A stretch of 64,000 bases of DNA from Bacilli bacterium (GCA_022652945.1 JALCRV010000006.1:1-64000), one strand, 5' to 3'. Shown: positions 1 through 7,935, numbered from the stretch's first letter. Notes: generated by a model from the sequence alone, not told the origin. Numbers and translations: made by a program.

Positions 1-71
1 GGAGGCTCCAAAGCATCGCCTCGCTTGTAGGCGATGACCCAGCTGAGCTTCTGATCGAATGTGTACTTCAT
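1..71 (-). CDS. N-terminus of a probable IS transposase (partial, runs off the left edge)
   Basis: Twenty-three codons are visible, starting at an ATG (69-71, minus strand) preceded by an excellent ribosome site, GAGAGGAGGGG, seven bases upstream. The peptide starts MKYTFDQKLSWVIAYKRG, which has the look of the short helix-turn-helix N-terminus of IS3-type transposase OrfA proteins (MKY..E.KL..V..Y..G). The 19-base sequence at 110-128 just upstream could be the IS end, since it recurs elsewhere in the window. The gene is cut by the window edge, so the family call is inference from a short motif. A small DNA-binding regulator is the main alternative. Confidence 0.42.
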   Translation of the reverse strand, partial: MKYTFDQKLSWVIAYKRGDALEP

Positions 72-109
72 TTAAAAACCCCTCCTCTCGGGCACTTAAC
101 GGTGTCCAG

Positions 110-128
110 GATTCGGGGTACACATCAC
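110..128 (-). repeat. 19-bp sequence shared with the obgE terminator loop; possible IS terminal repeat
   Basis: On the minus strand this reads gtgatgtgtaccccgaatc. The identical 19 bases occur on the plus strand at 6031-6049. Here it lies about 40 bases upstream of the transposase-like start codon and contains TGTGTACCCC, plausible as an IS terminus starting with TG. The identity is seen directly; the IS-end interpretation is inferred. Confidence 0.45.
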
Positions 129-158
129 AAATCGAAAGAACTTCTGAGCCGCTTTTTT

Positions 159-611
159 TTATTTCTTGAACTGCTTTAGGAATTCATCTAACCCGCGATC
201 GATTTCGTCATAAGCGGTCTTAAAGTCTTTGGTGACCATCGGATCTAGGATATCGTGAGGGGAAGAGGAATAATCGAACAGTCTTTTAGCTTTCGGAAGC
301 GAGCGGGAAGAAAAACGCCTTTTTAAAAGAATCAGATTATAAGTCTCCATCGCGAGAATATAATCGTTGGCGGCGTAATCCGCTAAAGTGAAAATCCGGG
401 CCTGATGAGGAGTGAAATTGACTTCGTGCTCCTTTAAGACCGCTTCCGCTCTGGGATCCATCTTCATTCCGTTAACCGAGAAATCAAGCCCCGCGGAAGA
501 GACTAAAAAGGAGGACTCCAGCCCGGCTTCCTGTAACTTCTTTTTAAACATGAATTCCGCCATCGGGGAACGGCAGACGTTCCCGAGGCAGACAAAGATT
601 ACTTTTGTCAT
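159..611 (-). CDS. Low-molecular-weight protein-tyrosine phosphatase
   Basis: A cytoplasmic phosphatase of 150 residues that hydrolyses phosphotyrosine or phosphoarginine on proteins (YwlE/Wzb family). The P-loop CLGNVCR at residues 8-14 gives the C-x5-R catalytic signature followed by Ser15. The general-acid Asp is D123 in LDPM; the family usually has DPY, so the aromatic residue after DP is replaced by Met. Length is normal for the family. The only ribosome-site-like bases (AAAAAGG) lie very close to the ATG. Substrate (phosphotyrosine versus phosphoarginine) cannot be told from sequence. It is transcribed towards the IS-like edge and no partner kinase is visible. Confidence 0.88.
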   Translation of the reverse strand: MTKVIFVCLGNVCRSPMAEFMFKKKLQEAGLESSFLVSSAGLDFSVNGMKMDPRAEAVLKEHEVNFTPHQARIFTLADYAANDYILAMETYNLILLKRRFSSRSLPKAKRLFDYSSSPHDILDPMVTKDFKTAYDEIDRGLDEFLKQFKK

Positions 612-718
612 ACCTTTTTACCGCTTTGATTTTACCATATCTAAACGAGGATAGAATAAGAAGCGAAAAGAAGTATAAATTCCTTCTCTTCCGCCTTAAT
701 TAGGAGAGTTAGTTGCGC

Positions 719-724
719 TATACT
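719..724 (+). promoter_or_regulatory. Possible -10 box for the rsmE operon
   Basis: TATACT lies 18 bases before the rsmE start and just upstream of its GAGG ribosome site. No good -35 is visible at the expected distance, so the call is weak. Confidence 0.35.
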
Positions 725-741
725 AAAAGACGAGGATTAAT

Positions 742-1458
742 ATGCGAAGATTAAACGGCACCATCGACTTTAAGACTGATATTGTTAGTTTCCCTCCCGA
801 GGAAGAAAACCACGCCCGTGTCATCCGGATTCAAAAGGGCGAAAAGATCGAAGTGGTTTTTAATAATAAGGCCTACAGGGCGGAAATCAGTTCTTCTTTT
901 CCTCTTAAGGCGAAGATTCTTTCTTCTCAAGCGGAACAGAGCCGGGAACTCCCTTTTACTTCGATTCTTCTTTGTCCTTTATTGAAAAAAGATAACTTCG
1001 AATTCGCCTTGCAGAAGGGAACTGAACTCGGGGTGAATGTCTTTGTCCCTTATCTTTCATCCAGGGTGATTAAAAGAATCTCGAAAGAAGAATTTGAAGA
1101 AAGAAGAGAACGCTTCATGAAGATAATTTTTGAAGCGGTTGAACAGTCGAATCGGACCTCACTTCCTGTCTTAAGCCCTTTAATGAACTATGAAGAAGCG
1201 ATTAAGACTCCGGGCGATTATAAATTCTTCGCTTATGAGGAAGAGGCTTTAAAAGGCCAAAAAATACCCCCTTTAAAGAGAACTCCTTCTTTAAAAGTCG
1301 TCTCCTTAGTCGGCCCGGAAGGAGGGTTTTCTCCGGAGGAAGCTAAAAAAGCCTTGGATAATGGTTTTCTTCCAGTTCAACTAGGTAAAAGGATCTTGAG
1401 GGCGGAGACGGCGATTATTTCTCTTTTAGCGGTCGTTGATTATCTGGGGGAGGAATAG
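742..1458 (+). CDS. rsmE: 16S rRNA (uracil-1498-N3) methyltransferase RsmE
   Basis: Methylates N3 of U1498 in the decoding centre of 16S rRNA using S-adenosylmethionine. The 238-residue protein has the usual RsmE layout: an N-terminal PUA-like beta domain (about residues 1-70) and a C-terminal SPOUT trefoil-knot domain. The knot signature is clear as GPEGGFSPEE (191-200) and LGKRILRAETA (214-224). The start has a GAGG ribosome site seven bases upstream. Four bases separate it from the next gene, so it heads an operon with the unknown 259-residue gene and mtaB, matching the rsmE-mtaB neighbourhood of other Firmicutes. Confidence 0.95.
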   Translation: MRRLNGTIDFKTDIVSFPPEEENHARVIRIQKGEKIEVVFNNKAYRAEISSSFPLKAKILSSQAEQSRELPFTSILLCPLLKKDNFEFALQKGTELGVNVFVPYLSSRVIKRISKEEFEERRERFMKIIFEAVEQSNRTSLPVLSPLMNYEEAIKTPGDYKFFAYEEEALKGQKIPPLKRTPSLKVVSLVGPEGGFSPEEAKKALDNGFLPVQLGKRILRAETAIISLLAVVDYLGEE

Positions 1459-1461
1459 AAG

Positions 1462-2241
1462 ATGGCTTCTTTTAGATTATTCCCTTATCTAAGGCAAAAA
1501 TGCGATAAGACCTCTTTGATTGCCTCCTCGAGAGCAAGAGCCTTTTACGAGGATAATTCGGAAGGTTTTGTTAAATATCCGGCTTTAAATAAATACGCAA
1601 ATACTTCCGATCCGTTCTCCTTAATTAAAGCTGATATTATCCTGGAAGGCGTCAATAACAAAGAGAGCATCGAAAAGTCCGTAGAGCTTTATCAGAAGGC
1701 TGATCTTTCTAAACCTTCAATCAGGGAAGCAATCCATCAAAGGATGGCTTTCTGCTCTTATAAAAACAAGAATATTTACGTTCCTTTCCTTTCGCCTTTA
1801 GTTAACCAGGCCTACAATAAAAACTTCTCCCTCCTTCTCCAGCCGCCCTTTTCTTTTTTAAAGAAAGACTTCGATGAAGAAATCATCGATCCCTTCGATA
1901 CTTACGGCTTCAATCTCTTTTCTTCTTCCTTTACCGATCTAGTGGAAATCGCTACTTCGAAAGAAGAAAACCTGAAGGCCTATTACGACATCGACTTCGA
2001 AACGATCTTTGTTATCGATGACCAGGGAAGAATGGAAGAAGAAATCCGTTTATTCGATGCCCCTGATCCTCTTAGAAGCAAGACGCATTTGATCAGCAAA
2101 CTAGAAGCCTTGATGGCCTTCTATTTCGCTTCCGATAAGGAAAGCTTCATCGATTCCTTATATAATTTCTCTTTGATTACTTTAAAGACCTATCGGTACA
2201 TCGTGGCGGAAGAGGAAAAGAAAAATGCCCTCGGACTTTAA
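1462..2241 (+). CDS. Conserved-position protein of unknown function between rsmE and mtaB
   Basis: I do not recognise this 259-residue protein. It is soluble by eye (no signal peptide or membrane segment), rich in Phe, Tyr, Lys and acidic residues, with only two Cys. It begins MASFRLFPYLRQKCDKTSL and has no P-loop or metal motif I can see. It starts four bases after rsmE and overlaps mtaB by 17 bases, so it is co-transcribed with two RNA-modification enzymes. Base and codon character resembles its neighbours, so it looks native. Its position may hint at a role in RNA modification or ribosome assembly, but that is only context. Confidence 0.8.
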   Translation: MASFRLFPYLRQKCDKTSLIASSRARAFYEDNSEGFVKYPALNKYANTSDPFSLIKADIILEGVNNKESIEKSVELYQKADLSKPSIREAIHQRMAFCSYKNKNIYVPFLSPLVNQAYNKNFSLLLQPPFSFLKKDFDEEIIDPFDTYGFNLFSSSFTDLVEIATSKEENLKAYYDIDFETIFVIDDQGRMEEEIRLFDAPDPLRSKTHLISKLEALMAFYFASDKESFIDSLYNFSLITLKTYRYIVAEEEKKNALGL

Positions 2242-3523
2242 GTCTACTTTTTCAATTATCACCTTCGGGTGCAAAGTGAACGCCTACGAATCGGAAGCCA
2301 TCAGGGAAGAGATGGAAAAAGCCGGTTTTGTTTTTGTTAAGGAACCACCTAGCTTTTATATCATCATCAACACCTGCGCTGTCACTTTGACCGCGGAGAA
2401 AAAAGATTTAGAAAAGATCCGCTCCTTAAGCCGGCTTTTCCCGGAAGCGAAATTGGTGATCCTAGGCTGCTTCAGCCAGCTCCATCCGGAAAAACTGCTG
2501 CCTTTTACTTCAGCCGAACTGATCTTAGGGACCAAGGATCGGAAGAAGATCCCCGAGCTATTAAAACTGAACCAGAAATACGAGGGTGTCGATAAAAACT
2601 CCAGGCTTTTTTCTTATGAGGAGACTCCGATTTCCGCTTTCCGTTCGGATTATCGTGCCTTCTTGAAGATTCAGGATGGCTGCGATAATTTCTGCTCTTA
2701 TTGCATCATCCCTTTGACTAGAGGAATCTCCCGTTCTAGAAAAGGAGAAGATATCTTAAAAGAGGCGGCAAGGCTCGCTAATAACGGATATAAAGAAATC
2801 GGCTTAACGGGGATCGATGTCGGGTCTTATGATGATCAAGGATTGAAACTGTCGGATCTAGTGGAAAAACTTCTGCAGGTGACTCCTTCGTCTTTTCGCT
2901 TGCGAATCGGTTCTTTAGAGATGTCTCAGGTCGATGAAAAGTTAATTGAGATCTTAAAGAACAATAAACGTCTCGTCCCTCATCTGCATCTGCCTTTGCA
3001 GTCGGGATCGGAAAGAATCCTTGAACTGATGGGGCGTAAATACGATCTTAAGGAATTTAACGATTTGCTTTCCCGCCTGAAAAGGGAAATCCCCGATTTG
3101 GCTTTATCGACCGATGTGATCGTCGGGTTCCCTTCCGAGTGTGAAGATGACTTTTTAAAGACCGTGGAGTTTATTAAAAAGGCCGGCTTTATGAGACTTC
3201 ACGTTTTTCCATATTCTCCTCGACCTTTTACTAAAGCCAGCAAGATGGCGGGGCAGCTTAGCATGTCCTTAAAGAAAGAAAGGGTCAGAAGACTAAGTAA
3301 AATCGGCGAAGAATTAGCGGCTTCTTATCTTTCTTCTTATCGGGGTAAAACCTTATCTGTCCTTTTAGAGGAAGAATTAAAAGGGGAAGACGGGTATCGT
3401 CTTTTCCGCGGTTACTCGGAAAATTACCTTGATTTAAAGGTTAAATCGAAAGAAAATCTCCTCGGGCAGATCGTCAGCGGGACATGTGATGGGAAGGGTT
3501 ACCTTAACTATCCTAGTAAATAG
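2225..3523 (+). CDS. mtaB: tRNA t6A37 methylthiotransferase MtaB
   Basis: A radical-SAM enzyme that adds a methylthio group to t6A at position 37 of ANN-decoding tRNAs, giving ms2t6A. Domain order is standard. The N-terminal UPF0004 domain has three cluster-binding Cys (C16 in FGCKVN, C51 in NTCAVT, C82 in LGCFSQ). The radical-SAM motif CDNFCSYC has C153, C157 and C160, and a C-terminal TRAM-like region follows. The FGCKVN and NTCAVT forms favour MtaB over MiaB and RimO. Length (432 residues) is normal. The start lies inside the upstream unknown gene, so translation is probably coupled. Confidence 0.95.
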   Translation: MPSDFKSTFSIITFGCKVNAYESEAIREEMEKAGFVFVKEPPSFYIIINTCAVTLTAEKKDLEKIRSLSRLFPEAKLVILGCFSQLHPEKLLPFTSAELILGTKDRKKIPELLKLNQKYEGVDKNSRLFSYEETPISAFRSDYRAFLKIQDGCDNFCSYCIIPLTRGISRSRKGEDILKEAARLANNGYKEIGLTGIDVGSYDDQGLKLSDLVEKLLQVTPSSFRLRIGSLEMSQVDEKLIEILKNNKRLVPHLHLPLQSGSERILELMGRKYDLKEFNDLLSRLKREIPDLALSTDVIVGFPSECEDDFLKTVEFIKKAGFMRLHVFPYSPRPFTKASKMAGQLSMSLKKERVRRLSKIGEELAASYLSSYRGKTLSVLLEEELKGEDGYRLFRGYSENYLDLKVKSKENLLGQIVSGTCDGKGYLNYPSK

Positions 3524-3533
3524 CGTTTTTTTC

Positions 3534-3562
3534 TTGACTAGGTGGCTAGAAGCGTATAAAAT
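3534..3562 (+). promoter_or_regulatory. Sigma-70 promoter of the rplU operon
   Basis: TTGACT (3534-3539), a 17-base spacer, then TAAAAT (3557-3562), placing transcription start near 3569 just after mtaB. Confidence 0.72.
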
Positions 3563-3568
3563 TATAAA

Positions 3569-3658
3569 AGTTGAATTGCCTCCACTGGGCTTTCAACCGC
3601 TTGCCGACGGCAGAAAACGCTTAATCCAAAGGTTAAGGGCCGTCATCAGCGAGTCATA
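3569..3658 (+). ncRNA. Ribosomal protein L21 leader (autogenous regulatory RNA)
   Basis: About 90 untranslated bases lie between a good promoter and rplU and contain GC-rich pairing segments such as TTGCCGACGGCA. Firmicute rplU genes are typically preceded by a structured L21 leader (Rfam L21_leader family) thought to bind L21 and repress the operon. The placement and size fit; the family match is inferred from position and appearance, not from a covariance search. Confidence 0.6.
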
Positions 3659-3681
3659 AAGTGTCATATAGGAGGAACAAT

Positions 3682-3987
3682 ATGTTCGCAGTTATCGAAA
3701 CCGGCGGAAAACAAATCCGCGTCGAGGTCGGCCAGTCTGTTTTTGTCGAGAAAATCGAAGGCAAGGAAGGCGATGAAGTCGTCTTCGATAAGGTCCTTCT
3801 GCTCGATGGTGACAGCCTGAAAGTCGGCACCCCGTACATCGAAGGAGCCAAAGTCGTTGGCAAGATCGAGAAGCAGGGACGTAGCCCGAAGATCGTGGTC
3901 TTTAAATACCGCGCTAAGGTCAACTATCGCCGTACTACCGGCCATCGTCAGCCGTACACTAAAGTCAACATTACTTCGATCGCTTAA
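3682..3987 (+). CDS. rplU: 50S ribosomal protein L21
   Basis: A 101-residue L21 starting [17 protein letters not shown], the standard family opening, and containing the conserved [11 protein letters not shown] near the C-terminus (about residues 83-93), which contacts 23S rRNA. The start is the ATG at 3682 after a near-perfect AGGAGGA ribosome site; a longer in-frame extension back to 3661 has no support. It is first in the rplU-prp-rpmA-obgE operon and probably regulated through the upstream leader. Confidence 0.98.
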   Translation: MFAVIETGGKQIRVEVGQSVFVEKIEGKEGDEVVFDKVLLLDGDSLKVGTPYIEGAKVVGKIEKQGRSPKIVVFKYRAKVNYRRTTGHRQPYTKVNITSIA

Positions 3988-3995
3988 TAATCGAT

Positions 3996-4310
3996 ATGAT
4001 CAAGATCAAACTTGTATTCGCTCTCGGTTCCTTAATCTCCCTTTCAATCGAGGGTCATGCGGGGTCAGGTGAATACGGGAATGACCTCGTCTGTGCCGGA
4101 GTCTCAGCTTGTTATTGCGGAGCGGTCCACGCTTTGGATAATAAGTTCAACGGGATTGAAGAATCACATTCCTCCGGTCAAGCCTCGCTTCTAGTTAAAG
4201 GGAAAATCACTCCCCATGACCAAGGAGTCCTCAGCGTGCTGATTGAGCAACTCAGCTACCTCAGGGACGAAAAGAAGGCTTATATCACTCTTGAGAAAAA
4301 AGGCTCTTGA
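3996..4310 (+). CDS. prp: Ribosomal-processing cysteine protease Prp
   Basis: A 104-residue protease (YsxB family) that removes the N-terminal extension of ribosomal protein L27 in Firmicutes and relatives. The catalytic pair is visible: H21 in EGHAGSG and C33 in [10 protein letters not shown], with the spacing expected for Prp. The gene sits between rplU and rpmA as in Staphylococcus and Bacillus. The neighbouring L27 carries the matching cleavable extension, which supports function. No clear ribosome site precedes the ATG eight bases after rplU, so translation may be coupled. Confidence 0.93.
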   Translation: MIKIKLVFALGSLISLSIEGHAGSGEYGNDLVCAGVSACYCGAVHALDNKFNGIEESHSSGQASLLVKGKITPHDQGVLSVLIEQLSYLRDEKKAYITLEKKGS

Positions 4311-4324
4311 AAGGATCAAAAAGT

Positions 4325-4651
4325 ATGGAAATCAAATTAGACTTACAGCTCTTCGCCTCCCATAAAGGCGTCAGCTCCACGAAGAACGGCCGTGATTCGG
4401 CTGGCCGTCGTTTGGGCGCCAAGCTCTCCGATGGGCAGTTCTGCCACTGCGGTTCAATCATCTATCGCCAGAGAGGAACCCGTATTCATCCGGGAACCAA
4501 TACCAAGAAGGCCAAGGATGATACGATCTTCGCCACCTGCGATGGTGTCGTCAGATTCGAGAGGATGGGGAGAGATCGTAAAAAGGTCTCCGTCTATCCG
4601 GTCGAAGACAAGAAACCGGCCGCTGCTCCTGCTGTTGGGGAAGCTAAGTAA
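4325..4651 (+). CDS. rpmA: 50S ribosomal protein L27 with Prp-cleaved extension
   Basis: L27 lies close to the peptidyl-transferase centre. The start is the ATG at 4325 (AAAGGA nine bases upstream). The first residues, [15 protein letters not shown], are the Firmicute extension; by analogy with the staphylococcal site, Prp would cut between F10 and A11 to expose the functional ASHKG terminus. The 108-residue protein is longer than the usual 90-95 because of an Ala/Pro/Lys-rich C-terminal tail after the conserved core (from about residue 95). A terminator follows immediately. Confidence 0.97.
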   Translation: MEIKLDLQLFASHKGVSSTKNGRDSAGRRLGAKLSDGQFCHCGSIIYRQRGTRIHPGTNTKKAKDDTIFATCDGVVRFERMGRDRKKVSVYPVEDKKPAAAPAVGEAK

Positions 4652-4669
4652 GGTAAACTTGCATTTGAT

Positions 4670-4694
4670 GGCTCCTTCACGGGAGCCTTTTTTT
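4670..4694 (+). terminator. Rho-independent terminator between rpmA and obgE
   Basis: GGCTCC (4670-4675) pairs with GGAGCC (4682-4687) around a six-base loop and is followed by seven T. It probably attenuates rather than fully blocks read-through into obgE, which starts 17 bases later and shows no promoter of its own. Confidence 0.85.
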
Positions 4695-4710
4695 GAGGGA
4701 GGGAAAAGAC

Positions 4711-6000
4711 ATGTTCATCGATAAAGCCAAAATTTATATTCAAGCTGGCAAAGGCGGCGATGGCCACGTCTCTTTCCGGCATGAAAAATCTGTCGAATTC
4801 GGCGGTCCTGATGGGGGCAACGGCGGCAAGGGCGGTTCGGTCTTTTTCGTCGCCCGCCACGGTCCGAATACTCTATCTGCCTACCGTCACGCCATCAAAG
4901 TCAAAGCACCCGATGGCCAGGATGGCGGAATTAAGAATCTTTACGGCCGCTACGGGTCGGATATTTACCTGGAAGTTCCGCCCGGCACAGTTATCACTGA
5001 TCTTGAAGGGCATACTTTAGCTGATTTAGCTAAAGAAGGCGATCTTTATTTGGCCGCTAAAGGCGGAAGAGGCGGGAAAGGAAACCGTTGCTTTGCTACT
5101 TCAGTAAGACGTACCCCCCGCATCGCGGAAAACGGCGAGCCGGGTGAGAAAAAAGCCTTTTATCTGGAACTTAAGCTCCTCGCGGATGCCGGACTGGTCG
5201 GTCTGCCTTCCGCTGGGAAGTCGACGATTCTGTCGAAAGTCTCGAATGCCCAGCCAAAGATCGCGGATTATCCTTTTACGACCTTGGAGCCGATGCTGGG
5301 GACGATCGGGCTTTCCGAGCATGAATCTTTCGTCTTAGCTGATTTACCGGGTTTGATTAAAGGCGCTTCGTTAGGTAAGGGTTTAGGCTTTGTCTTCTTA
5401 AGACATATCGAACGCTGCCGTTGTCTGATCCACGTGATCGATATCTCCAGGGAAGAGGAAGATGCTTTCACTTCCTTTGAGACGATTAATAATGAGCTTT
5501 CTTCTTATAAGCTTGATCTTCTGAAAAGACCTATGGTGATCGCTTTAAATAAGATGGATTGCGATGGGGCGAAAGAAAAAGCGGAAGAGTTTAAGAAAAA
5601 GCTCACAGCTAAATACGGGGACCGTTATCAGGTCTTTGAAATCTCCGCTCTTAACGGTGAAGGGCTTAAGCCTTTGATGAGAGCGACCTATCAGATGGTC
5701 CAGTCGGTTAAGCCGTTCTTGCTTTATGAGCCGGGGGAGAATGGTGAGAAGGTCTATACGCCTTCAGAAGGCGGAAAGAAGCCGTTCAACGTTGTCCTGG
5801 ATCAAGATGGTTCCTTTAGAATCCAAGGGGAAGAAGTCATCAAGAACTTCGAGAAGATCAACCACGATACCGATGAAGGCATGATGAAATTGCTCTCCTA
5901 TCTTAACTCCTTAGGCGTTAACGATGAACTTCATCGTCTCGGGGCGAAAAATGGGGATGAAGTGATGATCGAAGACTTCACCTTCGAATACTACGAGTAA
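4711..6000 (+). CDS. obgE: GTPase ObgE/CgtA, 50S assembly and stress-related GTPase
   Basis: An essential GTPase acting on late 50S assembly and linked to ppGpp signalling. Domains in order: the glycine-rich Obg fold (1-158, with GKGGDG and GGPDGGNGGKGG stretches), the G domain with G1 GLPSAGKST (about 165), G3 DLPGLI (about 211) and G4 NKMD (about 281), and a C-terminal OCT domain (about 350-429). The ATG at 4711 has a GAGGGAGGG ribosome site; the upstream in-frame ATG at 4693 would start inside the terminator tail. The 429-residue length is typical of B. subtilis-type Obg with the OCT domain. Confidence 0.97.
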   Translation: MFIDKAKIYIQAGKGGDGHVSFRHEKSVEFGGPDGGNGGKGGSVFFVARHGPNTLSAYRHAIKVKAPDGQDGGIKNLYGRYGSDIYLEVPPGTVITDLEGHTLADLAKEGDLYLAAKGGRGGKGNRCFATSVRRTPRIAENGEPGEKKAFYLELKLLADAGLVGLPSAGKSTILSKVSNAQPKIADYPFTTLEPMLGTIGLSEHESFVLADLPGLIKGASLGKGLGFVFLRHIERCRCLIHVIDISREEEDAFTSFETINNELSSYKLDLLKRPMVIALNKMDCDGAKEKAEEFKKKLTAKYGDRYQVFEISALNGEGLKPLMRATYQMVQSVKPFLLYEPGENGEKVYTPSEGGKKPFNVVLDQDGSFRIQGEEVIKNFEKINHDTDEGMMKLLSYLNSLGVNDELHRLGAKNGDEVMIEDFTFEYYE

Positions 6001-6014
6001 AAATAAATGTAAGT

Positions 6015-6060
6015 AAAAGCTGATTCCAAGGTGATGTGTACCCCGAATCAGCTTTTTTTA
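6015..6060 (+). terminator. obgE terminator whose loop carries an IS-end-like 19-mer
   Basis: AAAAGCTGATTC (6015-6026) pairs perfectly with GAATCAGCTTTT (6045-6056), followed by further T. The 18-base loop plus the start of the right arm reads gtgatgtgtaccccgaatc (6031-6049), identical to the reverse complement of 110-128. The long loop is unusual for a terminator. Confidence 0.88.
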
Positions 6061-6112
6061 TGGATTTTTGCTTTGGCATTTGCCTATATCAAAATTTGAG
6101 ATAAGGGGTGAG

Positions 6113-6118
6113 TATAAT
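6113..6118 (+). promoter_or_regulatory. -10 box for the lipoprotein gene
   Basis: A consensus TATAAT lies about 43 bases before the start codon at 6161. A TTGAGA at 6096 is too close (11 bases) to serve as its -35. Confidence 0.4.
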
Positions 6119-6160
6119 CAGTAAAAAGTCATGAAAAATGGCTTAGAAAAAGGAGATTGT

Positions 6161-6817
6161 ATGAAGAAAACTTATAAGCTTTTATTTCTCGGTCTTGCCT
6201 TAATCAGTTTGGCATCGTGCGGAGAAGGTGGAATTAGCGGCGGAGGTGCCGTCGGGGGAATTACTTACAGCAATAATTACAATAATAATTCCTCTTCACG
6301 GAACTACGTTTATACATCTGTTTCTGTCCGCTCATCCTCTTCCTCTTCTTCTGCTTATGTAGCGCCTACTCCTACTTCTGGAAAAAGCGCTGTCAAGAAT
6401 TACTTGATTGCTAATGGAACTCGTAGCAGCCGTAGCGGAGATTATTACGTAAGCTGCGGTTATTCGACTTTGTTTTATTACTCTCCTACAAGCGATAAAT
6501 TTGAAATCTTTTCTTATATAAAATCATCTGATGCAACTACTGAAGAATCATTTTTAATCGAGTTCTATTGGGGAAGTTTTGCTTCAGCTTCCGGGATTTT
6601 CGAAATCGATGTCAATTCATCTAAGTCATTTGTGGCCTCAATCAGTGGCTTCACGATGGGAAGCGGGGATTGGCAGTCGATTTTATTTAAAGTCACATAC
6701 TGTGAGAGCTCTTCTTTATTGCAAAATGGGAAGGATTGCTTAGGTACGATGGCCACGACTGCGACTGCGGCAACAGAATCCTACCTCACCTCCCATTCCT
6801 TGCCTTCGATGTATTAA
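6161..6817 (+). CDS. Ser-rich lipoprotein of unknown function
   Basis: The ATG at 6161 has an AAGGAG site six bases upstream; an earlier in-frame ATG at 6131 lacks one. The protein begins MKKTYKLLFLGLALISLASC, a lipoprotein signal peptide with a LASC lipobox, so it should be lipid-anchored at Cys20 on the outer face of the membrane. After the Cys comes GEGG and a low-complexity Gly/Asn/Ser region (to about residue 75), probably a flexible linker, then a compact domain of about 140 residues that I do not recognise. It shares the SCGEG start with the lipoprotein at 25614-26912. It is monocistronic with its own terminator. Confidence 0.85.
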   Translation: MKKTYKLLFLGLALISLASCGEGGISGGGAVGGITYSNNYNNNSSSRNYVYTSVSVRSSSSSSSAYVAPTPTSGKSAVKNYLIANGTRSSRSGDYYVSCGYSTLFYYSPTSDKFEIFSYIKSSDATTEESFLIEFYWGSFASASGIFEIDVNSSKSFVASISGFTMGSGDWQSILFKVTYCESSSLLQNGKDCLGTMATTATAATESYLTSHSLPSMY

Positions 6818-6831
6818 CTATTAAAAGACTA

Positions 6832-6861
6832 AAAAATCTCCAGGAGACTGGAGATTTTTTG
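6832..6861. terminator. Bidirectional terminator between convergent genes
   Basis: ATCTCCAG (6837-6844) pairs with CTGGAGAT (6849-6856) around GAGA, flanked by six A on the left and T on the right, so it can stop both the lipoprotein transcript and the minus-strand glycosyltransferase transcript. Confidence 0.88.
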
Positions 6862-6891
6862 TTGCTTAACAATAGGAATAAAGGGAGATTA

Positions 6892-7902
6892 TCAGGCTTT
6901 AGTTTCCAGTAATTCCGTATAGGCTTCTTTTAATTTTTGGCCGACGATTTCAATCGAGACTTCCTCCGCCCGTTTATAACCTTCTTCGACGATAGAAGAC
7001 ATATCCCGGCTTAGGCAGGTTTGGATGGCTTTAGCATACCCCTCAACATCATGAGCCTTAAGGCAATCCCAGCCGGAAGTCAGCCAGTTATCGTAGACCG
7101 GAGCTTCTCCGACAACTAAAGGCAGATGAGAAGCCAAAGCCTCTAAAACCACGATGCCTTCATTCTCATCGTGGGTCGGGAAAAGCATTGCAGAGGCTCT
7201 TTGATAAGCCCCTTTTATGATATTGCCCGAGATATACCCAGGAAGGATTACGTTAGAAGGTTTATTCTTGATGCATTTTAAGATGTAAGGCTGAGTGAGA
7301 ATCCTCGCCAGGTGTCCAAACCAGATAAACTTCACATCCGGAAATCTTTTAGCAACCTCGATAAAGTCATCGATGCCTTTACGCTTAAAATAAAACCCGG
7401 CTCCGATAACTATCTTTTCGCCTTCTTTGATTCCGAATTTTTCTTCAAAATCCTTGACGTATTGCTCGTTAGGAGCGTAGGCCTTTAAATCGATTCCGTT
7501 CGAAATAGCCTTAATCGGGCATTTGACGCCTTTAATCTGGCTGATCTGGCCTTTGGAATAGGGGGAAGGAGTGATGATCATATCCGCCGCGCGGTACATT
7601 TTATCCATCCAGGACCCATAAACGGGGGCCATCAGTTTCCACAAGCGGAAGGAATCTTCAAAATCCCGGTGCGTGGAGTGTCCGTGGACGATGACTTTTA
7701 TCCCTCTTTTTTTCAAAGACTTCAAAAAATGGTACGTCTGTGGTTGGTAGGAATTGATATGGGCGATATCGTAAGTATCTTTCGGATCGAAGGTATAACA
7801 AACGCCCGCTGAAGTCAGGGCTTGGGCCTGATGGGCAAGAGCGTTGCCGATTCCGGATTTTCCTAAAGCTTTCTTATCTTGGAGGTAGAGAAGTACTTTC
7901 AT
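6892..7902 (-). CDS. cpoA: CpoA-like glycolipid synthase (GT4, glycosyl-diacylglycerol glycosyltransferase)
   Basis: A GT-B retaining glycosyltransferase of 336 residues. The N-terminus (KVLLYLQDKKALGKSGIGNA), the HGHST motif near residue 74, and ISNGIDL in mid-protein strongly resemble pneumococcal CpoA and the Acholeplasma diglucosyl-diacylglycerol synthase, which add a second sugar to monoglycosyl-diacylglycerol at the cytoplasmic membrane face. The C-terminal half keeps the GT4 donor-site E-x7-E region (ENEGIVVLEALAS). An AAGGAGTGAG site precedes the ATG. The partner enzyme that adds the first sugar is not in this window. The donor sugar cannot be read from sequence. Confidence 0.82.
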   Translation of the reverse strand: MKVLLYLQDKKALGKSGIGNALAHQAQALTSAGVCYTFDPKDTYDIAHINSYQPQTYHFLKSLKKRGIKVIVHGHSTHRDFEDSFRLWKLMAPVYGSWMDKMYRAADMIITPSPYSKGQISQIKGVKCPIKAISNGIDLKAYAPNEQYVKDFEEKFGIKEGEKIVIGAGFYFKRKGIDDFIEVAKRFPDVKFIWFGHLARILTQPYILKCIKNKPSNVILPGYISGNIIKGAYQRASAMLFPTHDENEGIVVLEALASHLPLVVGEAPVYDNWLTSGWDCLKAHDVEGYAKAIQTCLSRDMSSIVEEGYKRAEEVSIEIVGQKLKEAYTELLETKA

Positions 7903-7926
7903 TTTCTCACTCCTTTCTGTTTTATG

Positions 7927-7935
7927 ATTATATCA
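7927..7935 (-). promoter_or_regulatory. Extended -10 promoter of the CpoA-like gene
   Basis: On the minus strand, TGATATAAT fits the TGnTATAAT extended -10 consensus about 25 bases before the start codon; no good -35 is present. A perfect 7-bp inverted repeat (AAAAGGG/CCCTTTT, 7962-7983) sits between this promoter and the divergent ruvA promoter. Confidence 0.6.
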
